Positions 1 to 9,495 of a stretch of DNA of 64,000 nt are shown piece by piece. Source of the DNA: an uncultured Negativicutes bacterium (lineage in GTDB: Bacteria > Bacillota > Negativicutes > Veillonellales > Megasphaeraceae); assembly GCA_900752195.1 (NCBI GenBank), contig CAADUJ010000007.1:248001-312000 (forward strand). The letters run 5' to 3'. Position numbers and translations under genes: made by a program. The stretch's first letter is position 1; each line of letters opens with the position of its first letter. Under the pieces are notes generated by a model, which made no database searches, had not been told where the DNA came from, and saw nothing but the letters and a program-made list of their open reading frames with translations.

Positions 1-1023
1 AATGGCATCTTACAACGACCTGATGACGGCGTATCTGCGCAGCTCTATAAAAAACAGCAGACTGCGCTGCAGGATATTCCTGAAGAACTTAGTCACCTCG
101 CTAGGTATGAAGTTCCTTTACGGGCGTACAATATTACGGGAATTGATAATGTGAGAGCCTTGTTGACACAAGAAAAGCAGGATGACACGGTCCGTACATT
201 AGATGTCGATACGGTCCGGACTCTTTCTGATGTTATTACATCGATTGAAGAGGAAAAGCGGAAGGTCGTCTTTACCATGGGAAAAGGCGGCGTCGGGAAG
301 ACGACTATTGCAGCTGCCATTGCGTTGGGATTGGCAACAAGAGGTCATAACGTTCATTTGACGACGACCGACCCGGCTGCTCATTTAAAATTCGTCCTGG
401 ACCAGACCGATAACCTTTCCATGAGTCATATTGACGAAAAGAAAGAGCTTGCCCGCTATCAGGACATGGTTCTTACAAAGGCGAAAGAAAGTGGCATGTC
501 TTCCACGGACCTTGCCTATATCGAAGAAGATTTACGGTCTCCTTGTACACAGGAAATTGCCTTATTCCGTGCCTTTGCAGAGGTTGTAGAAAAAGCAGAT
601 GACGAAATTGTCGTCATTGATACAGCCCCTACAGGTCATACGTTACTCCTTTTAGAATCTACAGAAAGCTACGACAAGGAAATCAGACGGACCAATGGTG
701 AAACGCCACTTTCTGTACGGACGTTGCTTCCACGATTAAAAAGTGCTGAGACAGAAGTGATTATCGTATCGTTGCCAGAAGCGACTCCCGTCTATGAAGC
801 GATACGCCTGGAAGGAGATTTGAAACGCGCCGCCATTGAGGCTCGTTGGTGGATCATCAATCAATCCTTCTACCGCCTCCATAGCGTAAGTCCTTTTCTT
901 CAGGCAAAAGCGTCTCATGAAGTGGAATGGATTCAATTCGTCCAACAACATGTAAAAGAACATGTCGCCTTAGTAGATTGGAGCGGCAACCAAGTAAAAG
1001 GTGAAAAATTATTGGAATTATAG
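1..1023 (+). CDS. arsA: Arsenite efflux ATPase ArsA, C-terminal part (5' end outside window)
   Basis: The reading frame is open from base 1, so the gene begins upstream; 340 codons are visible. A P-loop GKGGVGKTT lies at about 280-306, and the DTAPTGHT motif typical of ArsA/GET3 ATPases lies near 619. ArsA proteins consist of two homologous ATPase halves. The second half with its own P-loop is what is seen here, and the first lies off the window. The protein hydrolyses ATP to energise arsenite export through a membrane permease, and a permease gene follows 12 bases after the stop, as in arsDAB or ars-acr3 operons. An internal GTG at 151 gives a shorter frame, but the residues before it continue the family sequence, so it is not the start. 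Confidence 0.9.
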   Translation, partial: NGILQRPDDGVSAQLYKKQQTALQDIPEELSHLARYEVPLRAYNITGIDNVRALLTQEKQDDTVRTLDVDTVRTLSDVITSIEEEKRKVVFTMGKGGVGKTTIAAAIALGLATRGHNVHLTTTDPAAHLKFVLDQTDNLSMSHIDEKKELARYQDMVLTKAKESGMSSTDLAYIEEDLRSPCTQEIALFRAFAEVVEKADDEIVVIDTAPTGHTLLLLESTESYDKEIRRTNGETPLSVRTLLPRLKSAETEVIIVSLPEATPVYEAIRLEGDLKRAAIEARWWIINQSFYRLHSVSPFLQAKASHEVEWIQFVQQHVKEHVALVDWSGNQVKGEKLLEL

Positions 1024-1035
1024 AGGTAGCGTAGT

Positions 1036-2085
1036 ATGAATCAAAATGTACAAGAAGGAATTAGTTTCTTTTAAAAATATTTAACCGTATGGGTGTTTAT
1101 TTGTATGGTGTTCGGCGTTTGTATTGGCAGCGTCTTTCCCCGTATCCCTTACTATTTAGGACAGATGCAGATCGCTGGGATTTCTATTCCCATAGCCATA
1201 TTGATTTGGGTGATGATATATCCCATGATGATGAAAGTGGATTTTGAGAGCGTTAAAACAATTAGAAAAAATCCAAAAGGGCTTATGGTGACATGGATTG
1301 TGAATTGGCTCATCAAACCGTTTACCATGTATGCGATTGCTTCTTTATTTTTCTTTACCGTCTTCAAGGGAATCATAGTGCCGGCGTTAGCCACGGAATA
1401 TTTGGCAGGAGCTGTCTTATTGGGGGCTGCGCCATGTACGGCCATGGTATTTGTCTGGAGCACATTGACGCGGGGAAATCCTGCGTATACTGTAGTTCAG
1501 GTGGCAACAAATGACTTGATTATATTGGTTGCATTTGTTCCTATCGTAACGTTTTTACTAGACGTGTCCAATGTCAGCGTACCTTATAGTACGCTTGTGC
1601 TCAGTGTCATCCTCTTTGTGGTGATTCCCTTAATAGGAGGAGTGATGACGAGAATCATCATTACTAGGGAGAAGGGCCGTGCGTATTTTGAAAACACCTT
1701 CATCCATGCATTCGATTCTATTACGACGATAGGATTGCTCCTTACATTGATACTTATTTTTGCGTCACAGACAGACGTTATTTTAAACAATCCCCTTCAC
1801 ATCATTCTTATTGCAGTACCCCTAACCATCCAGACCCTATTCATTGTTGCCATCGCGTTCTTAGCTTGCCGAGCATTACGACTGCCTTTCGATATTGCGG
1901 CTCCGGCGGGGATAATTGGAGCTTCCAATTTCTTTGAACTCGCCGTTGCTGTAGCCATCGCTCTTTTCGGAACCGCTAGTCCGGCAGCCTTGGTAACGAC
2001 AGTAGGCGTATTGACAGAAGTACTCGTTATGCTTGCATTGGTACACGTTGCCAATAGTAAAAGGGCGTGGTTTCTAAACGCATGA
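1036..2085 (+). pseudogene. acr3: ACR3-family arsenite permease with an early in-frame stop codon
   Basis: This is an arsenite/H+ antiporter of the ACR3 (BASS-fold) family with about ten membrane segments, normally about 350 residues long. The natural start is ATG 1036, just after arsA, and it encodes MNQNVQEGISFF followed by TAA at 1072-1074. The same frame then continues with KYLTVWVFICM, the usual first membrane helix. Related proteins have a charged residue, usually Glu, at this place, so a single GAA to TAA change is the simplest explanation. Everything downstream to 2085 is intact, including the conserved segment GAAPCTAMVFVWS. Translation could resume at GTG 1093, giving 330 residues that lack the N-terminal tail and the start of helix 1. 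The gene may therefore be inactivated, truncated but working, or affected by a sequencing error. Confidence 0.75.
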
Positions 2086-2132
2086 ACGCAACTTTCCATC
2101 GCAAGAAGTACTAAAAAAATCGACAGATGCAC

Positions 2133-2175
2133 ATACCTTCCTTATTTGTTATATCCGTAAGGAAGGTATTTTTTA
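2133..2175 (+). terminator. Rho-independent terminator of the ars operon
   Basis: A perfect 12-bp inverted repeat (ATACCTTCCTTA at 2133-2144, TAAGGAAGGTAT at 2158-2169) with a 13-base loop is followed by a T-rich run. Confidence 0.9.
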
Positions 2176-2276
2176 TATTTTCCATAGCCATCCTTGACAG
2201 AAGAACCAGACCGACTTAGGATATGGGAGATGCTGTTGCAACGCATTTCATTTCATATAAAAGGAGTATGTGCATC

Positions 2277-3458
2277 ATGATGACAACTATTCCATTGAAA
2301 TATATATGGCCATTAGTCGGTCTTTCGGCGTCTGCCTTTGTCTTTAATACATCCGAATTTATGCCGATCGGCTTATTGACGGATATTTCTGATTCTTTTT
2401 CCATGACACCAGGGCAAACGGGAATCATGATTACCGTATATGCCTGGGTTGTAGGTCTGTTATCGTTGCCGCTTATGCTCGCGACGTGCCAGATGAACCA
2501 AAAAAAATTGCTCCTTTTGACGATGTCTCTCTTTGCCATTGGACAGGCTGTATCGGGCGTATCTGTTAATTTTCCCATGCTGATGGGATCGCGTATTATC
2601 GTAGCTTGTGCTCATTCTATTTTTTGGTCTATTGTAGCCCCTTTGGCAACGCGATTGGTTACACGTTCTCATCAGCCCCTGGCTCTTTCTGTCATTGCAA
2701 CAGGGTCTTCTGTGGCTATGATTTTAGGGTTGCCTTTAGGTCGCGTAGTCGGCCTTACTCTGGGGTGGCGTATGACTTTTCTTGTATTAGCCGGTGTATC
2801 GGCGCTGGCGCTCCTATTCTTATGGCGTGTATTCCCTCCATTGACAAATCACTCTTCTTTTACGACTCACGATTTGCCGGCACTGGTTCGGAATCCCTTA
2901 GTATTCGGTGCCTTTGTGTTATCCCTACTCTTTGCATTGGCTTACTTTACGACGTACAGCTATATTGAACCCTTTTTGGGACAGATTGCAGGATTCGCAC
3001 CGGAATCTATTACGTGGATTCTCATGCTATTAGGAGCCTGTGGTCTTGCCGGAAGTGTTCTGTTTTCCCGATTTTATGGTCAGTATCGATTTCAGATTTT
3101 CCGTGTTGGTCTTTTGGGAATCTTGGCAGGATTATGCTTGTTTTATCCCGCCTCTTTGGCTACAACGGCTATGTTGGCGTGCTGTATGTTTATTGGCATG
3201 ATATCCACGTTGTTCAATGTTACGATGCAGGCTGAACTCATCCGAAACTGTTCTCTTGCGGCTGCGCCCGTTGCCATGTCCATCTTTTCCGGCATCTTTA
3301 ACGTCGGCATTGGTGGGGGCACCTTTATTGGCGGCCGGCTTGAATCGTATCATATGTTGGCGTATATTGGTTTTGTAGGAGCGGCTATTGCTCTATGTGC
3401 CGTCCTTTTTGGCGTGTGGTATTATATTCCGAAAGCAAAACAGAAGGAAGCCATGTAA
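2277..3458 (+). CDS. MFS efflux transporter, SotB/AraJ-like
   Basis: This is a twelve-helix major facilitator protein of about 393 residues in the inner membrane. The opening segment (FNTSEFMPIGLLTDI) and the following PGQTG and YAWVVG motifs are typical of the drug:H+ antiporter-1 subgroup that includes the sugar efflux protein SotB and AraJ. The substrate cannot be read from the sequence. In-frame ATGs occur at 2268, 2277 and 2280. The Shine-Dalgarno AAGGAG at 2261-2266 is one base from the first and ten bases from the second, so 2277 is preferred. The gene stands between the ars terminator and a GNAT acetyltransferase gene and may be transcribed with the latter (45 bp gap). An arsenic-related role is not implied, because a terminator separates it from arsA/acr3. 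Confidence 0.82.
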   Translation: MMTTIPLKYIWPLVGLSASAFVFNTSEFMPIGLLTDISDSFSMTPGQTGIMITVYAWVVGLLSLPLMLATCQMNQKKLLLLTMSLFAIGQAVSGVSVNFPMLMGSRIIVACAHSIFWSIVAPLATRLVTRSHQPLALSVIATGSSVAMILGLPLGRVVGLTLGWRMTFLVLAGVSALALLFLWRVFPPLTNHSSFTTHDLPALVRNPLVFGAFVLSLLFALAYFTTYSYIEPFLGQIAGFAPESITWILMLLGACGLAGSVLFSRFYGQYRFQIFRVGLLGILAGLCLFYPASLATTAMLACCMFIGMISTLFNVTMQAELIRNCSLAAAPVAMSIFSGIFNVGIGGGTFIGGRLESYHMLAYIGFVGAAIALCAVLFGVWYYIPKAKQKEAM

Positions 3459-3503
3459 TACTATCTTTGTGCAATACTGGTTTCATAAAAAGGAGAGATA
3501 CGG

Positions 3504-4019
3504 ATGACGATTGTTAGAAAAACGACAGGAAACGATCAAGAAACTATCTATCGATTGGTGAGAGAAGCTTTTGCATCGGCAGCAGTTTCAGATGGAAATG
3601 AGGTAAATCTAGTAAACGCGTTAGAAAAGAGCCCATCATGGATTCCAGAGTTATCTTTGGTCGCAGAGAAAGAGGGGATTCTCGTGGGCTATATTCTTTT
3701 TACAAAGGCTATGGTGGGACAAACAGAAATTCTGGCACTGGCACCGTTAGCTGTTCTGCCGTCACAGCAAGGACACGGCATCGGCCGTACACTTATTGAA
3801 AAAGGGCATCAAAAGGCAAAGGAACTTGGCTATGCCTATGTCGCAGTCCTGGGTGATCCTGCATATTATAGTCGGTTTGGGTATGGACCGGCAGCTGATC
3901 TGGGAATCAAGGCTCCGCCTTCTTTTCCTACGGACTATTTCATGGCCATTCAATTAGATGGCAGCGCGCGTTCACTAGACGGTAGCATTATATATGATGC
4001 GGCATTTGGCATATCATAA
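3504..4019 (+). CDS. GNAT-family N-acetyltransferase (YhbS-like)
   Basis: The 171-residue protein has the GCN5-related acetyltransferase fold. The acetyl-CoA pyrophosphate loop is seen as QGHGIGRTL at about residues 92-100, preceded by the beta-4 strand LAPLAVLPS. The later GDPAYYSRFGY segment is characteristic of the YhbS-type subgroup. It should transfer an acetyl group from acetyl-CoA to an amine; the acceptor is unknown. A strong AAGGAG lies 10 bases before ATG 3504. It follows the MFS gene by 45 bp with no terminator between them, so the two may form a small operon. Confidence 0.85.
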   Translation: MTIVRKTTGNDQETIYRLVREAFASAAVSDGNEVNLVNALEKSPSWIPELSLVAEKEGILVGYILFTKAMVGQTEILALAPLAVLPSQQGHGIGRTLIEKGHQKAKELGYAYVAVLGDPAYYSRFGYGPAADLGIKAPPSFPTDYFMAIQLDGSARSLDGSIIYDAAFGIS

Positions 4020-4051
4020 ATGAAAAACTTATTCAATAAATGAAAAAATAG

Positions 4052-4080
4052 TTTATGAAATCAATATATTATGTTATAAT
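4052..4080 (+). promoter_or_regulatory. Probable sigma-70 promoter of larA
   Basis: A perfect -10 hexamer TATAAT lies at 4075-4080 in AT-rich DNA, with a weak -35 (TTTATG) 17 bp upstream. It precedes larA by about 50 bp. Confidence 0.5.
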
Positions 4081-4132
4081 ATAAGTCATGGAATCGTTTA
4101 CAGAAAGAATCTGTTAGAAGGGATGTGTTTAC

Positions 4133-5416
4133 ATGCAGAAATTCAGTCTTCCTTTTGGGAAGGAAAAAGTAGAATTCGAATTGCCTGATAACGAAGTGGC
4201 TGGTGTCCTTTTATCGCGTGCCCACGAGTACAAGGCGCCGAAATCGGAAGAAGAGCTCGTCCATGAAGCTCTTGAAAATCCAATTGGCAGTCCTAGACTT
4301 CGTGATCTTGCAAAAGGAAAGAAGACTTGCACCATTATTTCAAGTGACCATACGCGACCTGTGCCGAGTCATGTAATTATGCCGCAACTTTTGAAGGAAC
4401 TTCGTACTGGAAATCCTGATATAGATATCACTATTTTGATTGCTACCGGTATGCATCGCGCAACGACAAAGGACGAATTGATTGCGAAATATGGTCGTGA
4501 AATTGCGGAACACGAAAAATTTGCCATCCACGTAAGTCGCAATGATGCAGATATGGTCAGCATCGGAACCCTTCCTTCCGGTGGAGATTGCCGCATTAAT
4601 AAATTAGCTGTAGAAACGGATCTCCTCATTTCAGAAGGGTTTATCGAACCGCATTTCTTTGCCGGCATGTCAGGTGGACGTAAATCTGTTTTGCCCGGTA
4701 TTGCCAGCAAGGTCACTGTACTGGCAAACCACTGTTCAGAATTTATTGCCAGCCCCTATGCGCGTACAGGCATACTGGAAGGGAATCCGATTCACCGCGA
4801 TATGCTCTATGCAGCTAAAGCGGCAAAACTTGCTTTTATTTGTAATGTGGTAATTGATGCGGATAAAAAAGTCATAGCTGCTTTCGCAGGAGATAGAGAA
4901 AAAGCGCATTATGCTGGCTGCGAATTTGAAATGAAGCTAGCCGGGGCAAAAGCTGTCCCTGCAGATATTGTCATCACGACAAATGGCGGGTATCCTCTTG
5001 ATCAGAATATATATCAGTCTGTCAAAGGCATGACGGCTGCAGAAGCTACTTGTAAAAATGGTGGCGTCATTATTGACGTGTCGGAATGCTCTGATGGACA
5101 TGGTGGTGAAGATTTTTATAATACATTGAAACACGCAACGTCTATACAGGACGCAATGGATGAAATCCTTGCTCGTGACCGCAACGATACGGTATTCGAT
5201 CAATGGGAATCACAAATCCTTATGCGTATGCTCTTAAAGTACTCGATTATCATGGTTACAAAGGCACCTAAACAGATGGTTGAGGACATGCATATGACCT
5301 TTACGGATTCTATCGATAAGGCTATAGCTCTGGCTAAGGATATTGTTGCAAAGAAAGGGATTACGAACCCGAAAATTACGGTCATTCCTGACGGCGTGTC
5401 TGTGATTGTCAAATAA
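4133..5416 (+). CDS. larA: Nickel-dependent lactate racemase LarA
   Basis: LarA interconverts D- and L-lactate using a nickel-pincer nucleotide cofactor bound to a lysine. The 427-residue protein aligns in register with the well-studied Lactobacillus plantarum enzyme. His108 (TGMH), His174 (EPHFF), Lys184 (GGRK) and His200 (LANH) all occur at the same numbers as the cofactor and catalytic residues there, and the SDHTRP motif at 71-76 is intact. In a lactate-consuming anaerobe it would let both isomers enter the fermentation pathway. The cofactor genes larB, larC and larE are not in this window, and the gene stands alone between its own promoter and a hairpin. Members of this family with other hydroxy-acid substrates exist, so lactate is the likely rather than proven substrate. 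Confidence 0.9.
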   Translation: MQKFSLPFGKEKVEFELPDNEVAGVLLSRAHEYKAPKSEEELVHEALENPIGSPRLRDLAKGKKTCTIISSDHTRPVPSHVIMPQLLKELRTGNPDIDITILIATGMHRATTKDELIAKYGREIAEHEKFAIHVSRNDADMVSIGTLPSGGDCRINKLAVETDLLISEGFIEPHFFAGMSGGRKSVLPGIASKVTVLANHCSEFIASPYARTGILEGNPIHRDMLYAAKAAKLAFICNVVIDADKKVIAAFAGDREKAHYAGCEFEMKLAGAKAVPADIVITTNGGYPLDQNIYQSVKGMTAAEATCKNGGVIIDVSECSDGHGGEDFYNTLKHATSIQDAMDEILARDRNDTVFDQWESQILMRMLLKYSIIMVTKAPKQMVEDMHMTFTDSIDKAIALAKDIVAKKGITNPKITVIPDGVSVIVK

Positions 5417-5463
5417 TACGATACGTGTAGCGGTGAAAACGGCAATATACGCATGTAGTACAG

Positions 5464-5512
5464 ATAACCCCCTAAGTAGATGGTACAAATATGATCTATT
5501 TAGGGGGGTATT
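5464..5512 (+). terminator. Hairpin terminator after larA
   Basis: Inverted repeat of about 14 bp: CCCCCTAAGTAGAT at 5468-5481 pairs with ATCTATTTAGGGGG from 5494. The following T tract is poor (TATTGTAG), so it may be a stabilising hairpin rather than an efficient terminator. Confidence 0.6.
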
Positions 5513-5711
5513 GTAGTTAAAACGAGATGCATCTTCCTATGTCTTCTATATGATAATTTAAAAGTAAGTAATCCTGCTATATATTATTTATTTGATGTCG
5601 ATAATATACAATAAATTGCTTTCAAAGGCCATTGTGATAGAATTAATAATACTTGATCATCATTTTATATATATTCATATGTGAAAGTTGTTATGAAAAG
5701 GAACATGGCCT

Positions 5712-8700
5712 ATGAAAAAGACGACACCACACAAAGTGGGATTTTTGACACTCCTTATCTTATTGAGCCTGCAGACGGGAATTACCTATGCGGAAACCCA
5801 TACGTACGGTACCATCGCGGGTCCGAATCATGTCAGTGCGACTGATGACGGCGACATCACGGCCGAAGGTATCAATGGCTGGCACTGGGAATGGACCGAT
5901 CCCGCTACAGGTGAGACCTATAAAAACGACTACACAGGGGAACTGACCGTTGGAAACAGCACGGGAACGGAAACCGTGACTATCCAAAAGGGAATCAGTA
6001 CCCAGCAATCCGACGTGGCCGTCCATGGGAAAAATATGACCATCGGTGCCGATTTTTCTAGTGGCTCCCGTATTTCCGTCTATTCCGAAGGAAAGAAGAT
6101 CTCCCTTGGTGACGCGGGCTATACGGAATCCATGACCTTGAACCAGGTTTCCCTGGCAAAGGGCGCCGCCTTTGAAGCCAAAGCGACTGGCAACGTGACC
6201 CTCGAAGGAATCGGAGCTTTTCCCAATGGCGGCGGTGCCGCTCAGGCTGCCATCGATGCGGGAACGGTGACAGTCGCACCGGTCAGGGGCGGCCAAGTGG
6301 CCTTCCGGATTTTTGACGGCTCGTCCGTCAATGTCCACGCCACAGAAGGGCTGGACTTCAAGTCCCCCAGTGACGGAAGCGGCAATAAGGCCACCTTCTA
6401 TGTCCAGGGTGGGAGTGCATCTTTTACGACGGACGACGGCACCGTTTCTATGGACGGCTGGGAAATCCGGTTGCTCGATGGGTATAATTTTGAAACTGGA
6501 ACAAACAATCCGTCCCGTGTTGTCATTGACGGTGCAGCCCTGTTTGATGTCAAAAATACGGTTCTTTCCACGAAGGACAGTGATGTGAGTTTTGGCTCCA
6601 AGGCAACGGGCGGCACCATGCAGTTTGATGGCGTCTATACCTTGGGAAAGAGCGAAAGCACCATTGGCAGCGCCAAGGTAGATAAGCTTTCTATTGACGT
6701 CTTGAATACGGATCAATCCGGTTCGGCACTCACCCTGCGGGCAAAGGACATGACCCTTGGCAAAGAGGCAGACAAAAGTAAGAGCCGCATCGGCGGCTCA
6801 GGAAGACTCACCGTGGAAGCGGGCAATGACGTAACTATCTACGGGGCGGTGATGACAAATCAGCCATCTTATTATACCAAGGAGGCCAGTGTATCCATTA
6901 CGGCGGGCGGCGATGTGACAATTGACGCACCGAAATCCTCCTATGGTTCGCAAACCGCCGTTTCCGCCAACGGCGGGTCCATCTCCATCGTTTCCGGCAG
7001 GGACCTTACGGCATCGGGAGATATTGTAAGCTCCTACGATTCTTCCATGCAATTCCAAGGAGCTAATATTTTCGCGGGAGAAGTAAAAGCAGGGAACGCG
7101 GATATCGTCATGAAGGCCGTTGATCAAGACGGAAACAAAGGAGTAATCAACCTCGAAACAATCAGCACCTATCGCAACAAGGCAAGTGATAAGACGACAA
7201 GTATCCAAATGGAAGGGAAAACGGTCAATATCCAAAATGCCGCGCCGGCCAATCCTACTGTCCGGTCCATCATGCTCAATGATAGCGGCAGCCTATCCAT
7301 CAAGGCGGATACCATTAGAGCCGAAGGTTATTCTGCGACAGGCGGGTCTACAGGTGAGCTTCTGGCAACGAAAAAACTTGTCATCACGCGGGGCAGCGAT
7401 AACGTGGATGATTTTAATGGATTGGACCAGCGGGCCGCTGTCATAGCTGCTGAGGGAACCCAAACGACCTTTGGAACGGAAACGGCAGACGTAAGCGTTG
7501 AAGGCACGACGAAGGTCAACGAGGACGCGGCTGTAACCTTCGATGGAAAGACCGTGATCCTCACGGCAACCGGTGAAGACGCCGCACTTTATTCTCAAGG
7601 AAGGACGCGGGTTGGTTCAGATCAAACAGAAGAGACCACGCTCCGAGGTCGTGTCGATGCTTTTGGCGCTGGCGGAACGACCGTTTTGGGACAAGAAATC
7701 ACGGCGGAAGATGCGGTCAATGCGTACGGAAAAGTTGATGTGGGCTCTGCAGCGACAAGGACTGTCACTCTTGAAAAGGAAGCGGCGGCGCTGAGTGAAG
7801 AGGCTGCCCTTATCCTTACCGGGGAGACCGTCGATGCGGCAGCAGGCATTGCGGCAAAAAATGGCGGCTCGACCGATATCAGCGCAAAGGACCTCAACGG
7901 CACCCTGAAGACGGCAGAGGAAGGAACCCTTTCGGCCAGCGTAACGGGCACCTTTACGGGAAGGGCAGAAGACGAAGCCGGTACGATGACGGTCACTCTC
8001 AAACCGGGCGCCCTTTGGAAGAATACGGGGACGAGTACGGTTGCGACTGTCCATTCAGAGAGCAGCATCATTCGTCCTGCTGGGGATGCGTCTCTTACCA
8101 TCGGTACCTACGAAGGGAAGAATGGTGTCTTGGACCTGAAAGACGGCAAGGGCGGCGAAACTTTGACCATCGGGACCTATAACAATGAGAATGGCACGGT
8201 TCTTCTTGATGTGGATCCGACCAAAAATTATGGCGCCGATACGCTCACCGTTACGGAGGGCTTTACCCAAAAGGCAACCCTTTCCCTTGAAAAGACAGAC
8301 CCCAATGTATACTGGACAAATGCCATTGAAGGGACGGTCATTGCTCATACGACGGGCGCCAGTCTTTCTTCTGTCGGCTTACGTTCTGATACGGAAGAGC
8401 AGCCCCTGCACTTTGTCACGCTCCATTTAGGCGAAAAAGCCACAGACGATGGAAGCGACATCTATATTGATTGGGTGGAGAAAAAGGAAACCGTAAACGG
8501 CCGTCACACGGCGACGGTACAAAATCTCGCCGGCATTGCGCAATCTCACTATCTTCTCTGGCGCAGTGATATGGATACATTGCACCGCAGATTGGGCGAT
8601 GTCGGGCAGGATGGCATGACTGATGGCATATGGGCGCGTATGGCCGGTACTAAGATACGTCATGATGGTGAATTTGGCAGTGAAATGAAGTATGAAAAAT

Positions 8701-9404
8701 ATGAAGTGGGCTATGATTTTTATGACAAAGCGACGACGAAGGTCCGTCATATCCGAGGCATTGGATTATCATACCTTGATGGTGACGGGACGTATGCATC
8801 GGGAACGAGTGATATAAAGGGCTATACCGTCGGCTTCTACGATACCTTTGCCAAAGACGATGGACAGTATTTTGACTTCACCGTGAAGGCTCAGCGCTTT
8901 GCGACGGAGTATACCTACAGTGCACTGAGCCGCAGTCAAGCCGGTTCATTTGATGCGAAAGGTCTTACTATCGGTGCAGAATACGGCTATAAAATAGCTA
9001 CGGACCATGGATGGTTTGTCGAACCGCAGGTACAGCTTACAGCCGGATGGCTGCGGCAAGATGGTTTTACCGATCCTAGCGGCGTTTACGTCGATGCAGA
9101 TACTGTGGGAACGGCTGTATATCGAATGGGGACCCGCATTGGCTACGAAGGCCATAGGGCGACGGCTTTTGCCAGGGTAGACTGGTACCATGACTTTAGC
9201 GGTGCCTTAGCCACGCATATGACGTATGGCGATGATCGTCTTGATGTCTATGACGACTACGGCGATACTTGGCTTGAATATGGTCTGGGCCTGTCATGGA
9301 AGGTGGCACCGGACATGGAAGTCCATGCAGAAGCTACGCGTGGAAGCGGCAGCGGCTATGATAAAGATTGGGCCTTTAATATGGGCATTCAATACGAGTT
9401 CTAA
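5712..9404 (+). CDS. Autotransporter with C-terminal outer-membrane beta-barrel
   Basis: This 1230-residue type V secretion protein opens with a signal peptide (MKKTTPHK, a hydrophobic stretch, then a likely cut after YA at residue 27). Residues 28 to about 890 form a passenger rich in Thr, Gly, Asp, Val and Ser with repeated short beta strands, as expected of a beta-helix. A junction with repeated LTIGTY units follows at about 795-840. The last 270 or so residues, from GIWARMAGTK, are the autotransporter barrel, ending in the typical aromatic terminus QYEF. The passenger should be exposed on the cell surface; adhesion is a guess. Its presence shows an outer membrane. AAAAGGA about nine bases upstream supports the ATG. 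The gene is flanked by hairpins, so it is monocistronic, and its base usage is somewhat more GC-rich than the preceding spacer. Confidence 0.9.
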   Translation: MKKTTPHKVGFLTLLILLSLQTGITYAETHTYGTIAGPNHVSATDDGDITAEGINGWHWEWTDPATGETYKNDYTGELTVGNSTGTETVTIQKGISTQQSDVAVHGKNMTIGADFSSGSRISVYSEGKKISLGDAGYTESMTLNQVSLAKGAAFEAKATGNVTLEGIGAFPNGGGAAQAAIDAGTVTVAPVRGGQVAFRIFDGSSVNVHATEGLDFKSPSDGSGNKATFYVQGGSASFTTDDGTVSMDGWEIRLLDGYNFETGTNNPSRVVIDGAALFDVKNTVLSTKDSDVSFGSKATGGTMQFDGVYTLGKSESTIGSAKVDKLSIDVLNTDQSGSALTLRAKDMTLGKEADKSKSRIGGSGRLTVEAGNDVTIYGAVMTNQPSYYTKEASVSITAGGDVTIDAPKSSYGSQTAVSANGGSISIVSGRDLTASGDIVSSYDSSMQFQGANIFAGEVKAGNADIVMKAVDQDGNKGVINLETISTYRNKASDKTTSIQMEGKTVNIQNAAPANPTVRSIMLNDSGSLSIKADTIRAEGYSATGGSTGELLATKKLVITRGSDNVDDFNGLDQRAAVIAAEGTQTTFGTETADVSVEGTTKVNEDAAVTFDGKTVILTATGEDAALYSQGRTRVGSDQTEETTLRGRVDAFGAGGTTVLGQEITAEDAVNAYGKVDVGSAATRTVTLEKEAAALSEEAALILTGETVDAAAGIAAKNGGSTDISAKDLNGTLKTAEEGTLSASVTGTFTGRAEDEAGTMTVTLKPGALWKNTGTSTVATVHSESSIIRPAGDASLTIGTYEGKNGVLDLKDGKGGETLTIGTYNNENGTVLLDVDPTKNYGADTLTVTEGFTQKATLSLEKTDPNVYWTNAIEGTVIAHTTGASLSSVGLRSDTEEQPLHFVTLHLGEKATDDGSDIYIDWVEKKETVNGRHTATVQNLAGIAQSHYLLWRSDMDTLHRRLGDVGQDGMTDGIWARMAGTKIRHDGEFGSEMKYEKYEVGYDFYDKATTKVRHIRGIGLSYLDGDGTYASGTSDIKGYTVGFYDTFAKDDGQYFDFTVKAQRFATEYTYSALSRSQAGSFDAKGLTIGAEYGYKIATDHGWFVEPQVQLTAGWLRQDGFTDPSGVYVDADTVGTAVYRMGTRIGYEGHRATAFARVDWYHDFSGALATHMTYGDDRLDVYDDYGDTWLEYGLGLSWKVAPDMEVHAEATRGSGSGYDKDWAFNMGIQYEF

Positions 9405-9445
9405 TAGAAATTAAAAGCCGTTAAATACCAGCGGGGCACTATATA

Positions 9446-9495
9446 AAAAGGACATCTATACGGTATATCCATAAATGACGTATAGATGTCCTTTT
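9446..9495 (+). terminator. Strong terminator of the autotransporter gene
   Basis: A perfect inverted repeat of about 17 bp (AAAAGGACATCTATACG and its complement CGTATAGATGTCCTTTT) with a 16-base loop. It has A and T tracts on both sides and so could act in both directions. Confidence 0.9.

Noticed and set aside
151..1023. GTG 151 as a start for a short ArsA
   Set aside because: The frame before it is open to base 1 and reads as normal ArsA linker sequence, so the gene is cut by the window rather than short.
5760..6716. Long minus-strand frame of 318 codons
   Set aside because: It lies wholly inside the autotransporter gene, whose regular Thr/Gly/Asp-rich codons leave the antisense frame open; no start signals and no domain.
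7186..7446. Possible repeat-based recombination signals in the autotransporter passenger
   Set aside because: Repeats are short and degenerate at DNA level; they reflect beta-strand repeats in the protein.
7617..8101. Two overlapping minus-strand frames of about 150 codons
   Set aside because: Shadows of the autotransporter passenger; composition is low-complexity.
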